From CBDANW01 sp965197825 (GTDB taxonomy: Bacteria > Acidobacteriota > Vicinamibacteria > Marinacidobacterales > DATDRI01), in NCBI GenBank assembly GCA_965197825.1, contig CBDANW010000003.1, positions 2,418,001 to 2,482,000 of the forward strand: a stretch of 64,000 nt of DNA, given 5' to 3'. Position 1 is the first letter of the stretch. Every line of letters starts with the position of its first letter. The notes beneath the pieces were generated by a model. The model was not told the origin of the DNA, did no database searches, and saw only the letters and a list, made by a program, of their open reading frames with translations. This document shows positions 43,747 to 53,350 of the stretch, piece after piece. The position numbers were made by a program, and so were the translations under genes.

Positions 43747-45070
43747 ACGGGTCGTCACCATGCAGATGACCACCTAGTCGAGAGCGAATATCCAAGCGTG
43801 TTCCTGAAGCTGTTTTCACGCTACGCCGAGCGGGCCCACCGAGGGGCTACCGTCGCCGGCGACAATCTACGCGGCACGGCAGTAGTAGTTGAGAATTGCC
43901 CCAAAGTCGCTCTCGCGACACGATGGGGCCAGCGCTATTCGCGCTTGCCGGCAGAGGTGTGAGGAGCTCGTTGCCGAGACCTTGGTGGTTCCGTTCTGTG
44001 TGATAGTGCACTACGTATTCGGTTACCGCTGTCCGCAGGTGTCGCTCACTGAGAGGTACCAAGCGGTCGAGACACTCTCGACGTATGGAGAGAACGAATC
44101 TTTCCGCGTATGCGTTCAGATTCGGACTGTTCGCTGGAAGGCGGAGGGGCTTCACGCCTGAATCTCTCAAGAGCCCACGTACCGCCTCGGTGAATAGCGG
44201 GTCCCGGTCGTGGATGAGGTACCGCTTGCCAAGGAGGAAACCATCCCACATGTCCGTGAGGTTTCTTGCCGCCTGCTTCATCCACTCCCCGTTTGGGTCC
44301 GAGGTCATCCCACCGATGCACACGCAGCGAGTGGCGATATCGATGACAAACAGGACATGGTAGCGGACGAGGCCGAACGGGTTCACAACCTCGACGGTGA
44401 ACAGGTCTGTCGCAGCGATAGCGCCCCAATGAGCCTTGAGGAAAGTGCTCCACGACATGCTCTTGCCCCGCTCCGGAGCCGGCGCGATACCGTGCTCGGC
44501 GAGGAGCCTCTTGATGGTGTTGTGTCCGAGTTCATGTCCGAGGTTCTTGAGTGCACCCCGCAGGCGCGTATATCCCCACGTCGGGTTCTCCTGCGCCACG
44601 CGCACAATGAGCTCACGGATGTCCTTCGCCGTCGGAGGTCGGCCTGGGCTCCGGTTCTTGCTGCCATCGTACTTGGCTGCGATGAGGCAGCGGTACCAGC
44701 GCAGGAGCGTAGCGGGTGTGGCAACCGACGCAATCTGGGCCAGCGCCTCGCGGCCTAAAGCTTGGGCCTTGACGGCGAGCCTGCGCCGGTCGTCGTCCGA
44801 GAGCCTGAGACGCTTGCCCCGAAGCCCGGCTCGGAGCACACGGTTCTCCTCTTGCTGGTAGTCGATCACATCCTGCTGCTGGCGGTTGACCCAACCAGTC
44901 AGAACGAGCAGTAGGAATTGTGCACGTGGTAGGTCATCATGGAGCTGAAGATAACACCCTCGGGCCAGACGATTGTAAAGCCCACGGCCCTTGGCCCGGT
45001 CGCAAACACAGACACTAAGCTGCTGATTTATGGTCTATTTCAAAAGGGCTGAGTTTTGGCACAGGACGAG
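43747..45070 (-). mobile_element. ISb copy, right repeat missing
   Basis: Full left end (to 45070, TTTTGGCACAGGACGAG) and right cut at ACGGGTCGTCACC, the same base as in the copy at 23350. Confidence 0.88.
43847..44938 (-). pseudogene. ISb transposase with two small frameshifts
   Basis: The core 340 residues are intact with all three catalytic motifs. A 2-bp insertion at about 44918 separates the normal start (MMTYHVQF) from the rest. A change near 43908 replaces the usual end GGILNYYCRAA by an altered tail. Activity is doubtful. Confidence 0.8.
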
Positions 45071-45207
45071 GTGGTCATCTGCATGGTGACGACCCGCCCG
45101 CCAAGACGATTGTAAAGCCCACGGCCCTTGGCCCGGTCGCAAACACAGACACTAAGTTGCTGATTTATGGCCTATTTCAAAAGGGCCGTGTTTTGGCACA
45201 GGACGAG
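45071..45207 (-). mobile_element. ISb right-end remnant
   Basis: 137 bp beginning GTGGTCATCTGCATGGTGACG and including the entire right inverted repeat, placed head to tail directly against the left end of the neighbouring copy. Confidence 0.88.
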
Positions 45208-45359
45208 GTCCGGCCATTCCACTCGCGGACGAGATGGGTGCCGGGAGAAACGGACCCTGCGGGAGCGGCGGCGCCGTTGCCTGGTGTCCCGTTCACCATG
45301 GCGGCCAGAATGCGCCGGGTTGCAGCCGAATGCCCGCCATGGGTCCGGCACTGGCGTTC

Positions 45360-45441
45360 TGGCGTTCCCGCTGTCCAGGCGTCCGATGGGGAACAGCACG
45401 AGCACATCGTGATGCCGTTCTTCCGCAACTTCGATATCCAT
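45360..45441 (-). pseudogene. STAS protein N-terminal scrap
   Basis: Reads MDIEVAEERHHDVLVLFPIG and RLDSGNAR, a paralogue of the STAS genes at 25359 and 46506. Cut after about 27 codons by unassigned DNA (45208-45359) next to an ISb end. Confidence 0.75.
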
Positions 45442-45521
45442 CGGTGACACCAGCCGGCGTGCGGTGTGGATTCCACCGCATTCCACGCCTGTCGGCGCGG
45501 AGCCTCATTGAAGCGAGTCCG

Positions 45522-46340
45522 TCAGAACCGCCAGATCACCAGCAGTTGCGGCACGTTGTCATCTTCGTCTGCGCCCAGCTTGTTCCGCCAGTACTGGTAC
45601 TCTATTCCCACCAGCAATTGATTCGCCGCTCCAAACAACGCTCCCAAATCCCAGGTGAGTTGGGGCTGCGCGAGAATCCAGCCCCTACCTCGATTGCCGA
45701 ACTCGTCCCTCGTCCCGCCGATGTACTCGGCATGACCGCCAAACAAGAATGATTGGCTGCCAAGCTGAAAGGGGAGCGCCCAACTGACATCGAACATGAA
45801 GCTGCTGCTGGTTCGGGGAGCGCCACCTCCCTTGACGCCGCTGTTGGCGTCGATGAAGGCCGTCAAGTCGGTGTTAAGGAACGCGAAGCCCGGCACCTGC
45901 CAGGACGCTCGCACGCCGGGCAGGTACTTGAAGACGTCGGCGTCCGCGCCGAAGTTGATGCCGCCGATGAGCGCGATGTCGCGGATCGGCCCCAGCTGAA
46001 ACTCCGTGCCTGACAGCTTGCTGAAGCTCAGGGTTGGATACCACTCGCCATAGAGGTCCTTGTCGTTGAAACCGTCATGACCGCCATCGTCGAGGATGTC
46101 GACAAAAAAGTAGCTGTCTCCCAACCGCCAACTCGTCGCATGCTGGACGGTGAGTATGGAGGTGTATTCCCGTGCACCCGAGAACGGGTTCGTGAGCTTG
46201 CCATACTGATAGTGGAATTCGGTTTGTGCGGCTGCCGCCGAGGCAGACGCCAGAACCAGGAACGCACCCAGGACGCATCGCAGCAGGCCCGGTAGATGGG
46301 AGTGCACGGTCATGGGGTGTGCCTTCTTCACATCCGTCAT
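45522..46340 (-). CDS. Tsx/OmpK-like outer-membrane channel
   Basis: 272 residues, or 263 from the ATG at 46313. Signal peptide LRCVLGAFLVLASASAAAAQ. Family motifs of nucleoside-specific channel Tsx and OmpK: FHYQYGKLTNPF, YFFVDILDDGG, LYGEWYPTLSFSKLSG and FQLGSQSFLFGGHAEYIGG. The C-terminal strand ends QLLVIWRF with the BAM signal. It probably carries nucleosides or small solutes. It lies 165 bp downstream of the STAS gene in the same direction and may be controlled by that signalling module. Confidence 0.85.
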   Translation of the reverse strand: MTDVKKAHPMTVHSHLPGLLRCVLGAFLVLASASAAAAQTEFHYQYGKLTNPFSGAREYTSILTVQHATSWRLGDSYFFVDILDDGGHDGFNDKDLYGEWYPTLSFSKLSGTEFQLGPIRDIALIGGINFGADADVFKYLPGVRASWQVPGFAFLNTDLTAFIDANSGVKGGGAPRTSSSFMFDVSWALPFQLGSQSFLFGGHAEYIGGTRDEFGNRGRGWILAQPQLTWDLGALFGAANQLLVGIEYQYWRNKLGADEDDNVPQLLVIWRF

Positions 46341-46505
46341 TGTCCGAGCCTGATAATCGACGCTATGGCGCCGGGGTGAACCCGCAACGAATCCAGCTGC
46401 AGGCAGTGCTTGGGAAATTCATCGATCCGGTTTCGTTCACACCGTATGACTGTGTCTCCGCCTTCCTCCGATAAGCCGCCGCACTGTGCAAGGATCGGGG
46501 TGCGG

Positions 46506-46844
46506 TCAGAACAAATTCATGGAAGCCTTACGGGAGTCCTGGACCGGGATGAGCTGATCGAAGCCGCTGATCATGAAAACTTCATGGATGTGCTCCTGCA
46601 TGTCGCACAGGACGAGCTTCCCCTGGGTCGCGCTGAGCTTCTTGGCCGCGATGAGAAGCACCCTCAGGCCGGAACTACTGATGAAGTTCAGACGGCTGAA
46701 ATCGACGATCATGCGCTGTTCGCCTTTGCTGATGTGATCCATGACGATGGTTTCGAATGCGCGTGCGTTCGTGCTGTCGAGCCGGTCGACCGGCAACAGT
46801 ACCAAGACGTCGTTGTCTCGTTTTTCAACAACTTCAATGTTCAT
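46506..46844 (-). CDS. STAS-domain anti-anti-sigma factor
   Basis: 112 residues starting MNIEVVEKRDNDVLVLLPVD. Role as for the RsbV/SpoIIAA family: unphosphorylated it sequesters the anti-sigma kinase encoded just upstream, while the SpoIIE-type phosphatase keeps it active. The target Ser is in NFISSSGLRVLL. It is part of a complete three-gene set. Confidence 0.92.
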   Translation of the reverse strand: MNIEVVEKRDNDVLVLLPVDRLDSTNARAFETIVMDHISKGEQRMIVDFSRLNFISSSGLRVLLIAAKKLSATQGKLVLCDMQEHIHEVFMISGFDQLIPVQDSRKASMNLF

Positions 46845-46892
46845 CGATACGCCTCTTCCTCGGGTTGGGAGCAATTCCAGACGGTGTTATTG

Positions 46893-47318
46893 CTATGCGG
46901 GCTTGAGATCGTGCTCCAAGGTCAAACGGTTCTTGCCCCCCACGAACTCGTAGGAGATGCGGCTGGCGAAGTTTTTGACCAGATGGAGGCCCAAGCCGCC
47001 CACATTACGGGCTTCCAGCGGCGCCGCGGTGTCCGGGTCTGTGTTGAGGGTCGGGTCGAACGGACTTCCATTGTCCTCCATCGTTAGGATCAGGATATCG
47101 CACTTGACCTTCAAGTGGATATCGATCCTGGGATCGACCCCGGCCTCGAAGCTGCCGTGAGTCACGGTGTTCGTGATTAACTCGTCCAGTTCCAGGTTGA
47201 TGGCGAAAACTTTCAGTGCGGGCACGTTATTGGCCTCTCCGAAATCTTCAACCATGGTCGCCAGATCGCGGAGCTCGGACAGCCGGGCGGGTAGTGTGAC
47301 ACGTAATTCATCAGACAT
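46893..47318 (-). CDS. RsbW-like anti-sigma serine kinase (GHKL ATPase)
   Basis: 141 residues, start MSDELRVTLPARLSELRDLA. GHKL motifs: N box LELDELITNTVTHG, G1 box MEDNGSPFDP, G2 box NVGGLGLHLVKN. Such kinases bind a sigma factor or other output protein and phosphorylate the STAS partner. No sigma factor gene lies in the window. It is between the SpoIIE phosphatase and the STAS gene in a row of co-directed genes. Confidence 0.92.
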   Translation of the reverse strand: MSDELRVTLPARLSELRDLATMVEDFGEANNVPALKVFAINLELDELITNTVTHGSFEAGVDPRIDIHLKVKCDILILTMEDNGSPFDPTLNTDPDTAAPLEARNVGGLGLHLVKNFASRISYEFVGGKNRLTLEHDLKPA

Positions 47319-47415
47319 AGTGTTGGTTGCTCCTTGACGATTTAAGCCGTTCTAACCTCCACAGCATTCCGCGTGCGATCACGCAGGGAAACGAACCTTC
47401 ACGATTCCGTGAAGC

Positions 47416-49917
47416 TCAGCGGCGCCGCAGGACGAGGCAGGTCATGTCGTCGGCGGCCGCGGTGCCGGCCGAGAAGTTTCCGATCCGGTCCCAGACATTG
47501 TTCACGATGTGCTCCGGCGATTGCCGCGAAGAACCGTCCAGCGTTCCCTCCAGCCGCTCCTTGCCGAACAGCTCGCCGTTGCCGTTCGTGGCGTCGGTGA
47601 GGCCGTCGGTATACATGAACAGTGTTTCTCCCGGCTGAAGGACCTCATGTCCGCTCGAGTAGTCAAAGTCCTCCAACAAACCCATCGCGAGTCCGCCGGT
47701 CAGGGCGAGCGCCCGCCTGGAGTCGTCGGCGCCTATCACAAACGGGGGCTCGTGCCCGGCGCAGACGTAGTCGACCGCGCCGTTTTCGAGGTTGACCATG
47801 GCGAGCATGCAGGTGACGAACATACCCATCGGGTTCTGGCTGCACAGACGGCGGTTCGTGTCCTCGGCGATCGCGGCGACCTCGGCGGCAATCGTGGCGA
47901 TATCGGCGCGCCCGAGGAAAGCGGACTTGACCGCCGACTGGGACGCCGCCATGAACAGGGCCGCGGCCACCCCCTTGCCCGAGACGTCGCCGATGGTGAA
48001 GAACAGCATCCCGTCCGACGGCCCCACGACATCGACGAAATCGCCACCCACTTGCTTCGCCGGAGTCATCCGCGCGTAGGCGGAGAAGGGGCCCAACTCG
48101 GCGCCCCCTTCCCGCACCAAAGCGTGCTGCACGAGCTTCGCCATCGCCAGATCCTCTTCCATGGCTTCATGTGCCATGCGCAATTGATGGTTGCTATGTT
48201 GCAGCTCCCGGGTCCTTTCCGAAACCAGCGTCTCGAGCTGTTCCTCGCGGTTGAAGACCTGGACCGTCATGTCGCTGAAGACGCGCGCCAGGCTGCCGAT
48301 CTCGTCGGATCTGCGCATCACCGGTTCCATGACGCCGGAATCGGGTTGTTCTCCGGTTTCCACCTGCCGAGCGGCGTCGGCGATGATTTCGATCGGATGC
48401 GTCAGCAATCGCGAGCCGAAGAGCGCAGCCACGGCGGTGAGACCGAGCAGCGCGAACGCAATCAGGGCTGTGTTTCGCGCTTCGCCGCGCACCGCGAGCG
48501 CGATGTCGTCTAGACTGACGGCAATGGCCAGGCCGCCGATCAGGATCCCACCGGTGTTGACGATCGGGGATGCGACCACGATGCCGCGGTCATCGGGTGA
48601 GAACAGACTCAGACTCGCCCTGCTGACCACGCTTTCCTGGGCCAGCGCATTTTCCATGATCCCTTCGCCGCGGCGCTCGAAGATCCCCGCCGTGTCGACG
48701 ATCTCGTCACCGGTTTGCATCTCGGCGCGCGGCGCAACCGCGGCCAGCTCACCCTCGAGATTGACGATCCAGAGCGCCTGGAGGTTTCGGGAACGGACCA
48801 GGATGTCGGCCTGCTGCTGGTAGACCGAGTAGAGCAGGTTGCCCGCACTGCTTTCGATGGGCACGCCGACCTGGATCAGGCGCGACGAGTCCCGGCTGGC
48901 CCTTGTGACGTACTTGTAGACGGTGCCGTCGGAGGCGCGCGGCGATGTCGGGTGCTCGGCCACCGGCTCCAACCCGTCCAGCAGGGCGCCGAGGTCCTCG
49001 AAATGCGGCGTGTCGGCCAGAGACCGGTCCGCCCCGCCGGGAGGGAAATTGGAATAGATTGTGCCGCGCCTGGAGTCGACGATGCGAATCTCTCCGATGG
49101 TGGTGGTGTCGACGATGCGCCGCAGCCGGAGGTCGATCTCTTCGGTCGTCCACTCGGCCGCCTCCGCGGTGGAAATAAAGTAATCCAGAATCGTGGTCTG
49201 CACGGTCATGTGCTGGCCCAGGATACCTTCGATCACGGCCGAGACATCAGGTCGCTGCGAGGCATAGACATTCCTCAGGAGCTCCTGATCGCCGAACACC
49301 AGAGCATCCCCGACTTGCACGATCCTCGGCTGGTCGACGCCGCCGACGCCGACGTACTTGAAAACCTGTTGGTTGATCTCCCGCACCTGCGCCGGCTGCG
49401 TGATGAAGTCATCGCCGTCGAGGGGCGCCATCAGCAAAGTGTAGAACTTGGATGCCTGCGGCTGCACCGCGGGATCGGGATCGAACTGGAAGGGTACCAG
49501 CGCGCCGGTTTCATCCCGGACATTAGTGAGATAGGAGAAACCCTGATCGTCGGTGATCCAGAACTCGTCGAGCACCGTGTCCCGGACGATCGCTTCAAGG
49601 ATCTCGATGATCCGGGACGGGTCGTATCCGGCGGCTTCGGCGGCGTCGACCATGTGAGCGACAATGCGCGCCTGGGCCGTCATCGGCTCGTCGAGCGTGG
49701 AATCCAATGTCCGCGCGACATTGGCCAGCGAGATCTCGCCCATTTCGGCAAAGGTTCCCGAAATCAACTCGGCCAGATGCACGGCCGCGATTTCAGCTTC
49801 GTCGCGCAAGGCCGTCCCGGAATTGTAAAGCAGGGTAGCCGAGGTCGTCAGGATCGCGACCGACAGCAGTCCCGCCAGGGCGATAAACACGCGGACCGCC
49901 AGGCGCAGACCCTTCAT
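47416..49917 (-). CDS. Membrane-bound SpoIIE/RsbU-type PP2C phosphatase with HAMP
   Basis: 833 residues. Transmembrane helix 1 at about 7-30, a large periplasmic sensor region to about 480 (two Cache-like segments, with YLTNVRDETG and IYSNFPPGGADRSLADTPHF, cannot be assigned firmly), helix 2 at about 481-503, HAMP to about 555, coiled coil 555-600 and a PP2C SpoIIE domain to the end. Catalytic Asp motifs are VGGDFVDVV (624-630), GDVSGKGVAAALFM (643 on), MYTDGLTDATN and AADDMTCLVLRR. It would dephosphorylate the STAS protein in response to an envelope or small-molecule signal. It ends 98 bp before the anti-sigma gene. Confidence 0.93.
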   Translation of the reverse strand: MKGLRLAVRVFIALAGLLSVAILTTSATLLYNSGTALRDEAEIAAVHLAELISGTFAEMGEISLANVARTLDSTLDEPMTAQARIVAHMVDAAEAAGYDPSRIIEILEAIVRDTVLDEFWITDDQGFSYLTNVRDETGALVPFQFDPDPAVQPQASKFYTLLMAPLDGDDFITQPAQVREINQQVFKYVGVGGVDQPRIVQVGDALVFGDQELLRNVYASQRPDVSAVIEGILGQHMTVQTTILDYFISTAEAAEWTTEEIDLRLRRIVDTTTIGEIRIVDSRRGTIYSNFPPGGADRSLADTPHFEDLGALLDGLEPVAEHPTSPRASDGTVYKYVTRASRDSSRLIQVGVPIESSAGNLLYSVYQQQADILVRSRNLQALWIVNLEGELAAVAPRAEMQTGDEIVDTAGIFERRGEGIMENALAQESVVSRASLSLFSPDDRGIVVASPIVNTGGILIGGLAIAVSLDDIALAVRGEARNTALIAFALLGLTAVAALFGSRLLTHPIEIIADAARQVETGEQPDSGVMEPVMRRSDEIGSLARVFSDMTVQVFNREEQLETLVSERTRELQHSNHQLRMAHEAMEEDLAMAKLVQHALVREGGAELGPFSAYARMTPAKQVGGDFVDVVGPSDGMLFFTIGDVSGKGVAAALFMAASQSAVKSAFLGRADIATIAAEVAAIAEDTNRRLCSQNPMGMFVTCMLAMVNLENGAVDYVCAGHEPPFVIGADDSRRALALTGGLAMGLLEDFDYSSGHEVLQPGETLFMYTDGLTDATNGNGELFGKERLEGTLDGSSRQSPEHIVNNVWDRIGNFSAGTAAADDMTCLVLRRR

Positions 49918-50379
49918 GGGTGCCGCCGGCCGCGGGGTTCTCGATCACTCGTGCCCATGTCCTGTATCATCTTCATTCACCCCAGGACTCATATGCTGCA
50001 ACGGGCACGTGCATCCCGCAGCAGCCCCTAGCGAACAAGTAGCCGGATTATACTTTATCTTGCAGCTTCTTTTTCCGATTTGGATCGGTTTGACCTTCGC
50101 TGACACGGCTACCCGCCGGACAAACAGGAGAAGGCGACCCGGACCGTGCTCGAACAGGCGGAGGTGTTGTCCACTGGCTGGGCCGCTTGAATCGGTGCAA
50201 GAACACCTTCGTCGGGGTACTGTCAAGTTTTCCACGGCCTGACGGCCACCCCGAATGAATGAAACGCGATAGTCTCTGGAGGTGGCACCGGCTCAGAGGT
50301 CGGCTCAACGTTGGTGCGACTGAGCCCGTTGTCAAGTTTGGCTGGGAGTCCTGCGCGTACCCCAAATTGCGTTTTCTAT
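49918..50379. other. Upstream region without a clear gene
   Basis: Likely includes the promoter of the SpoIIE operon (transcribed leftward). Short frames exist, none with recognisable motifs. The right end abuts an ISb fragment. Confidence 0.45.
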
Positions 50380-50768
50380 CCCGTCCTGTGCCAAAACTCA
50401 GCCCTTTTGAAATAGACCATAAATCAGCAACTTAGTGTCTGTGTTTGCGACCGGGCTAAGGGGCGTGGGCTTTACAATCGTCTGGCCCGAGGGTGTTATC
50501 TTCAAATCCATGATGACGTACCACGTGCAATTCCTACTGCTCGTTGTGGCTGGCTGGGTCAACCGCCAGCAGCAGGATGTGATTGACTACCTGCGAGAGG
50601 AGAACCGTGTGCTCCGAGCCGGGCTTCGGGGCAAGCGTCTCAGGCTCTCGGACGACGATCGGCGCAGGCTTGCCGTCAAGGCCAGGCTTTGGGCCGCGAG
50701 GCGCTGGCCCAGATTGCGTCGGTTGCCACACCCGCTACGCTCCTGCGCTGGTACCGCTACCTCATCGC
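50380..50768 (+). mobile_element. ISb left-end fragment
   Basis: Terminal repeat and the first about 80 transposase codons, with a one-base deletion in KAQALGRE (reads KARLWAAR). It ends where ISd copy 2 starts, after RYLIA. The other half of ISb does not resume after ISd, so a deletion followed. Confidence 0.88.
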
Positions 50769-50957
50769 TGCCTTGGTGCACAACTCGCAATCTCGGTCCA
50801 CAATTGTCCTGTACTCGCGGATACGAGGTTCCCCATGAGCATTTTCAAACGCACTCAGCGGAAGTATGTGAAGAAGGCCTATCGCGTGAGGAATTGGCGT
50901 GAATATGAGGCGGGTCTACGCAACCGCGGGAGCCTGACCGTCTGGATCTCGCTCACT

Positions 50958-52416
50958 GGGGATGCCCGCCGGATGTTGAATTTGGGGTAGCGGCGGCTCC
51001 TTGGCCGGCCTAAGAATAGGTCTGCCAATAAACCGTCTCCAGAGGGGGACAAGGAGCCACCAATGCCTAGGAAATCGAAGAAGCCAGTAAGAAAGCAAAC
51101 GCACTCGCCTACGGGCAAGGTAGTTGGCCAAGTCGGTCAGATACTGCTACCGATGATAGCTGGGATCGCGGCCACGAAGGCGGATCTGACGGAATGGGTG
51201 TACGAGCAAGGACTGACAGCTCTGCACCTACTGCTCAGAGAGGACGCCGAGGAGATCGCGGGGCTCAAGGGCAAGCACGAGAAGGAGCGAACTCATAACC
51301 ACTGTGGGAGCACGAACGGAGAGCTGAGCTTCGGTGGTCGTCGCATCCAAGTGTCGCGACCTCGAGTTCGCTCGAAGTCGGGCGAGGAGGCGTCGCTTCC
51401 ACACTTCGAAGCCTTCCGCGAAGAAGACCCGCTTCCAGAGCGAGTGTTGGATCAGATCTTGGTGGGGGTATCGACCCGAAATTACGAATCGAGTCTGGAC
51501 AAACCCACGGCCAAGTTGAAGTCTCGTGGCACGAGTAAGAGTGCCGCCAGCCGTCACCTCGTGAGCCAGACGACTAAGAAGCTCGAGGAATACCTGTCTC
51601 GGCGGCTAGAGGAGTTCGAGCTTGCGGCACTGATGCTGGATGGCCTTGAGGTGGCCGGACAGACCGTCGTCGTAACTCTCGGTATCACAATAGATGGAAC
51701 GAAGGTGCCCCTGGGTATATGGCTGGGCTCGACGGAGAACTCTCGGGTGTGCACCGCGATGTTGCAGGACCTTCTCGAGCGAGGCTTGCGCGTCGATGAG
51801 TCGATTCTCTGCGTAGTGGACGGAGGCAAAGGCATCCGCAAGGCACTCGTCGACGTTTTGGGGGACCTCGCGGTCATCCAAAGGTGCCAGATCCATAAAC
51901 TCCGGAATCTTCGCTCGTACCTTCCCAAGTCTCGTCACGCCTACGTGCTCCAGACGATGAAGGAAGCCTACAAGTGCAAGAGTGCCGACAAGGCGCGCAA
52001 GCGACTTCAGGCATTGGTGTCGTGGCTCGAGCGAAACGGCTACGACGAAGCTGCCGGAAGCCTTCGTGAAGGGATGGAAGAGACACTCACGGTCGTGAAG
52101 CTCGCGCTGCCCGCCTTACTTCGCCAGTCTCTTGCCACGACGAACGCCATTGAGAATCTCAACGGAACCATTCGCAGAGTATCGAGAAACGTCAAGCGTT
52201 GGTAGAGTCCTTCCATGGTTCGCCGATGGACCGCTCTTGGCGTCATCACCGCGCAGAAAAAGTTCCGGCGTATCAAAGGCTATCGCCATATGGGCGCTCT
52301 CGTTCACGCGCTTAGAAGCAAACAGAAATCTCTTGACAGCGATGAGTTTGCTGCCTAAGAGTATTCACAGGTGCCGCCGCTACCCGACCAAATTCAACAG
52401 CGGCCGGGACATCCCC
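50958..52416 (+). mobile_element. ISc copy 3
   Basis: 1459 bp, inverted repeats as in the other copies but with one base lost in the left end (GGGGATGCCCG). The target repeats are CGCTCACT (50950-50957) and CGCTCACC (52417-52424), one mismatch. The original target, CGCTCACC, is seen uninterrupted in ISd copy 1. Confidence 0.93.
51063..52205 (+). CDS. ISc transposase, IS256 family
   Basis: 380 residues to the TAG at 52203-52205, or 431 residues if the stop is read through (to the TAA at 52356-52358). The DDE residues (LMLDGLE, VVDGGKG, NAIENLNG) are all upstream of the TAG. It has one KCKSAD unit. This is the only ISc copy with neither an expansion nor an insertion. Confidence 0.88.
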   Translation: MPRKSKKPVRKQTHSPTGKVVGQVGQILLPMIAGIAATKADLTEWVYEQGLTALHLLLREDAEEIAGLKGKHEKERTHNHCGSTNGELSFGGRRIQVSRPRVRSKSGEEASLPHFEAFREEDPLPERVLDQILVGVSTRNYESSLDKPTAKLKSRGTSKSAASRHLVSQTTKKLEEYLSRRLEEFELAALMLDGLEVAGQTVVVTLGITIDGTKVPLGIWLGSTENSRVCTAMLQDLLERGLRVDESILCVVDGGKGIRKALVDVLGDLAVIQRCQIHKLRNLRSYLPKSRHAYVLQTMKEAYKCKSADKARKRLQALVSWLERNGYDEAAGSLREGMEETLTVVKLALPALLRQSLATTNAIENLNGTIRRVSRNVKRW

Positions 52417-53350
52417 CGCTCACCGCCGGCAAGCTTGTGAGCTGGGACGCGCCCCGGCCAAGGAGGAGGAAACCGGGCCGTCAACGCAAGTACTCGAACC
52501 ACGCCATCGAGACGGCTGTCACCCTGGGCATGGTGTTTCATCTGTCATCTAGGCAGAGCGAGGGATTGCTGCGGTCGTTGTTCGCTCTGATGAAGCTAGA
52601 CAATGATGTGCCCGATCACACCACGATCTCGAGGCGCAAGCCGAATCTGGGTAAGGTCCCCTTCTACCAAGTCAAGCAGAAGACGCCGTTGCACATCTTG
52701 ATCGACAGCAGCGGTCTCGCTGTCCACGCCGGCCAGCTGCGCAGAGCACAAAAGAGCAGGGACTATCGCAAGCTCCATCTGTGTGTCGACGAGCAGAGTG
52801 GCGAAGTCGTCGCCGGCGAGCTGACGAGCAAAAGAGCCCGCGATTCATCGCGGGTTGCATCGCTTGTCGGACAGATCGACAGTCCCATCTCATCGGCCAG
52901 AGCTGACACCGCATACGACGCCGGCGGCGTCTATGAGGCAATCGAGAATCACAGCGCTCATCGCTCGCCGAGGGTGCTGATACCGCCGCGCAAGGGCGCC
53001 CTGCTCGCATCGGGGCCGGCGAGCAGCCGACAGCGCAATCGCAACATTGCAGCACAAGCTCGGCTCGGCAAACGAAAGTGGCACACAGAATCGGGCTACA
53101 GCAAACGGAGCAAAGTCGAGACAACGTTCCATCGCTACAAGGCTATCGTGGGCTCAGCGATGCGAGCGAGAGGGTTGGCGGCACAGAGAGTTGAGGCAAG
53201 GATCGGGTGCAAGATTCTCAACACCATGACGGCGCTCGGGATGCCTGATAGCGAGATGATCGGATGATGGGAGTCGGGGCCAAGCGAGCTCTCGGCCTCT
53301 ATCGGAGTTGTGTACCAAAGCACGATATCGGCGACGTATGTGACGCTGGC

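Larger units (their letters stand above)
50835..53267 (+). pseudogene. ISd transposase, interrupted
   Basis: The 5' part (MSIFKRTQRKYVKKAYRVRN) runs to 50957, and the remainder resumes at 52425 (AGKLVSWDAPRPRRRKPGRQ) through the catalytic motifs to the stop at 53267. Without ISc copy 3 the frame would be whole. Confidence 0.92.
50769..53322 (+). mobile_element. ISd copy 2, split by ISc copy 3
   Basis: The inverted ends TGCCTTGGTGCACAACTC and ...GAGTTGTGTACCAAAGCA bound it. Without ISc copy 3 and one 8-bp repeat the length is 1087 bp, equal to copy 1. The transposase (50835-53267) is cut after codon about 41. Confidence 0.93.

Noticed and set aside
47509..50031. Two long plus-strand frames (334 and 438 codons)
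   Set aside because: Both are antisense to the SpoIIE phosphatase and have no recognisable domain.
40672..52358. A genome-wide reassignment of TAG to a sense codon
   Set aside because: TAG serves as the natural end of several genes, such as the transglycosylase at 2214 and the UPF0158 end at 41152. Other in-frame stops in ISb copies include TGA, so nonsense decay explains most cases.
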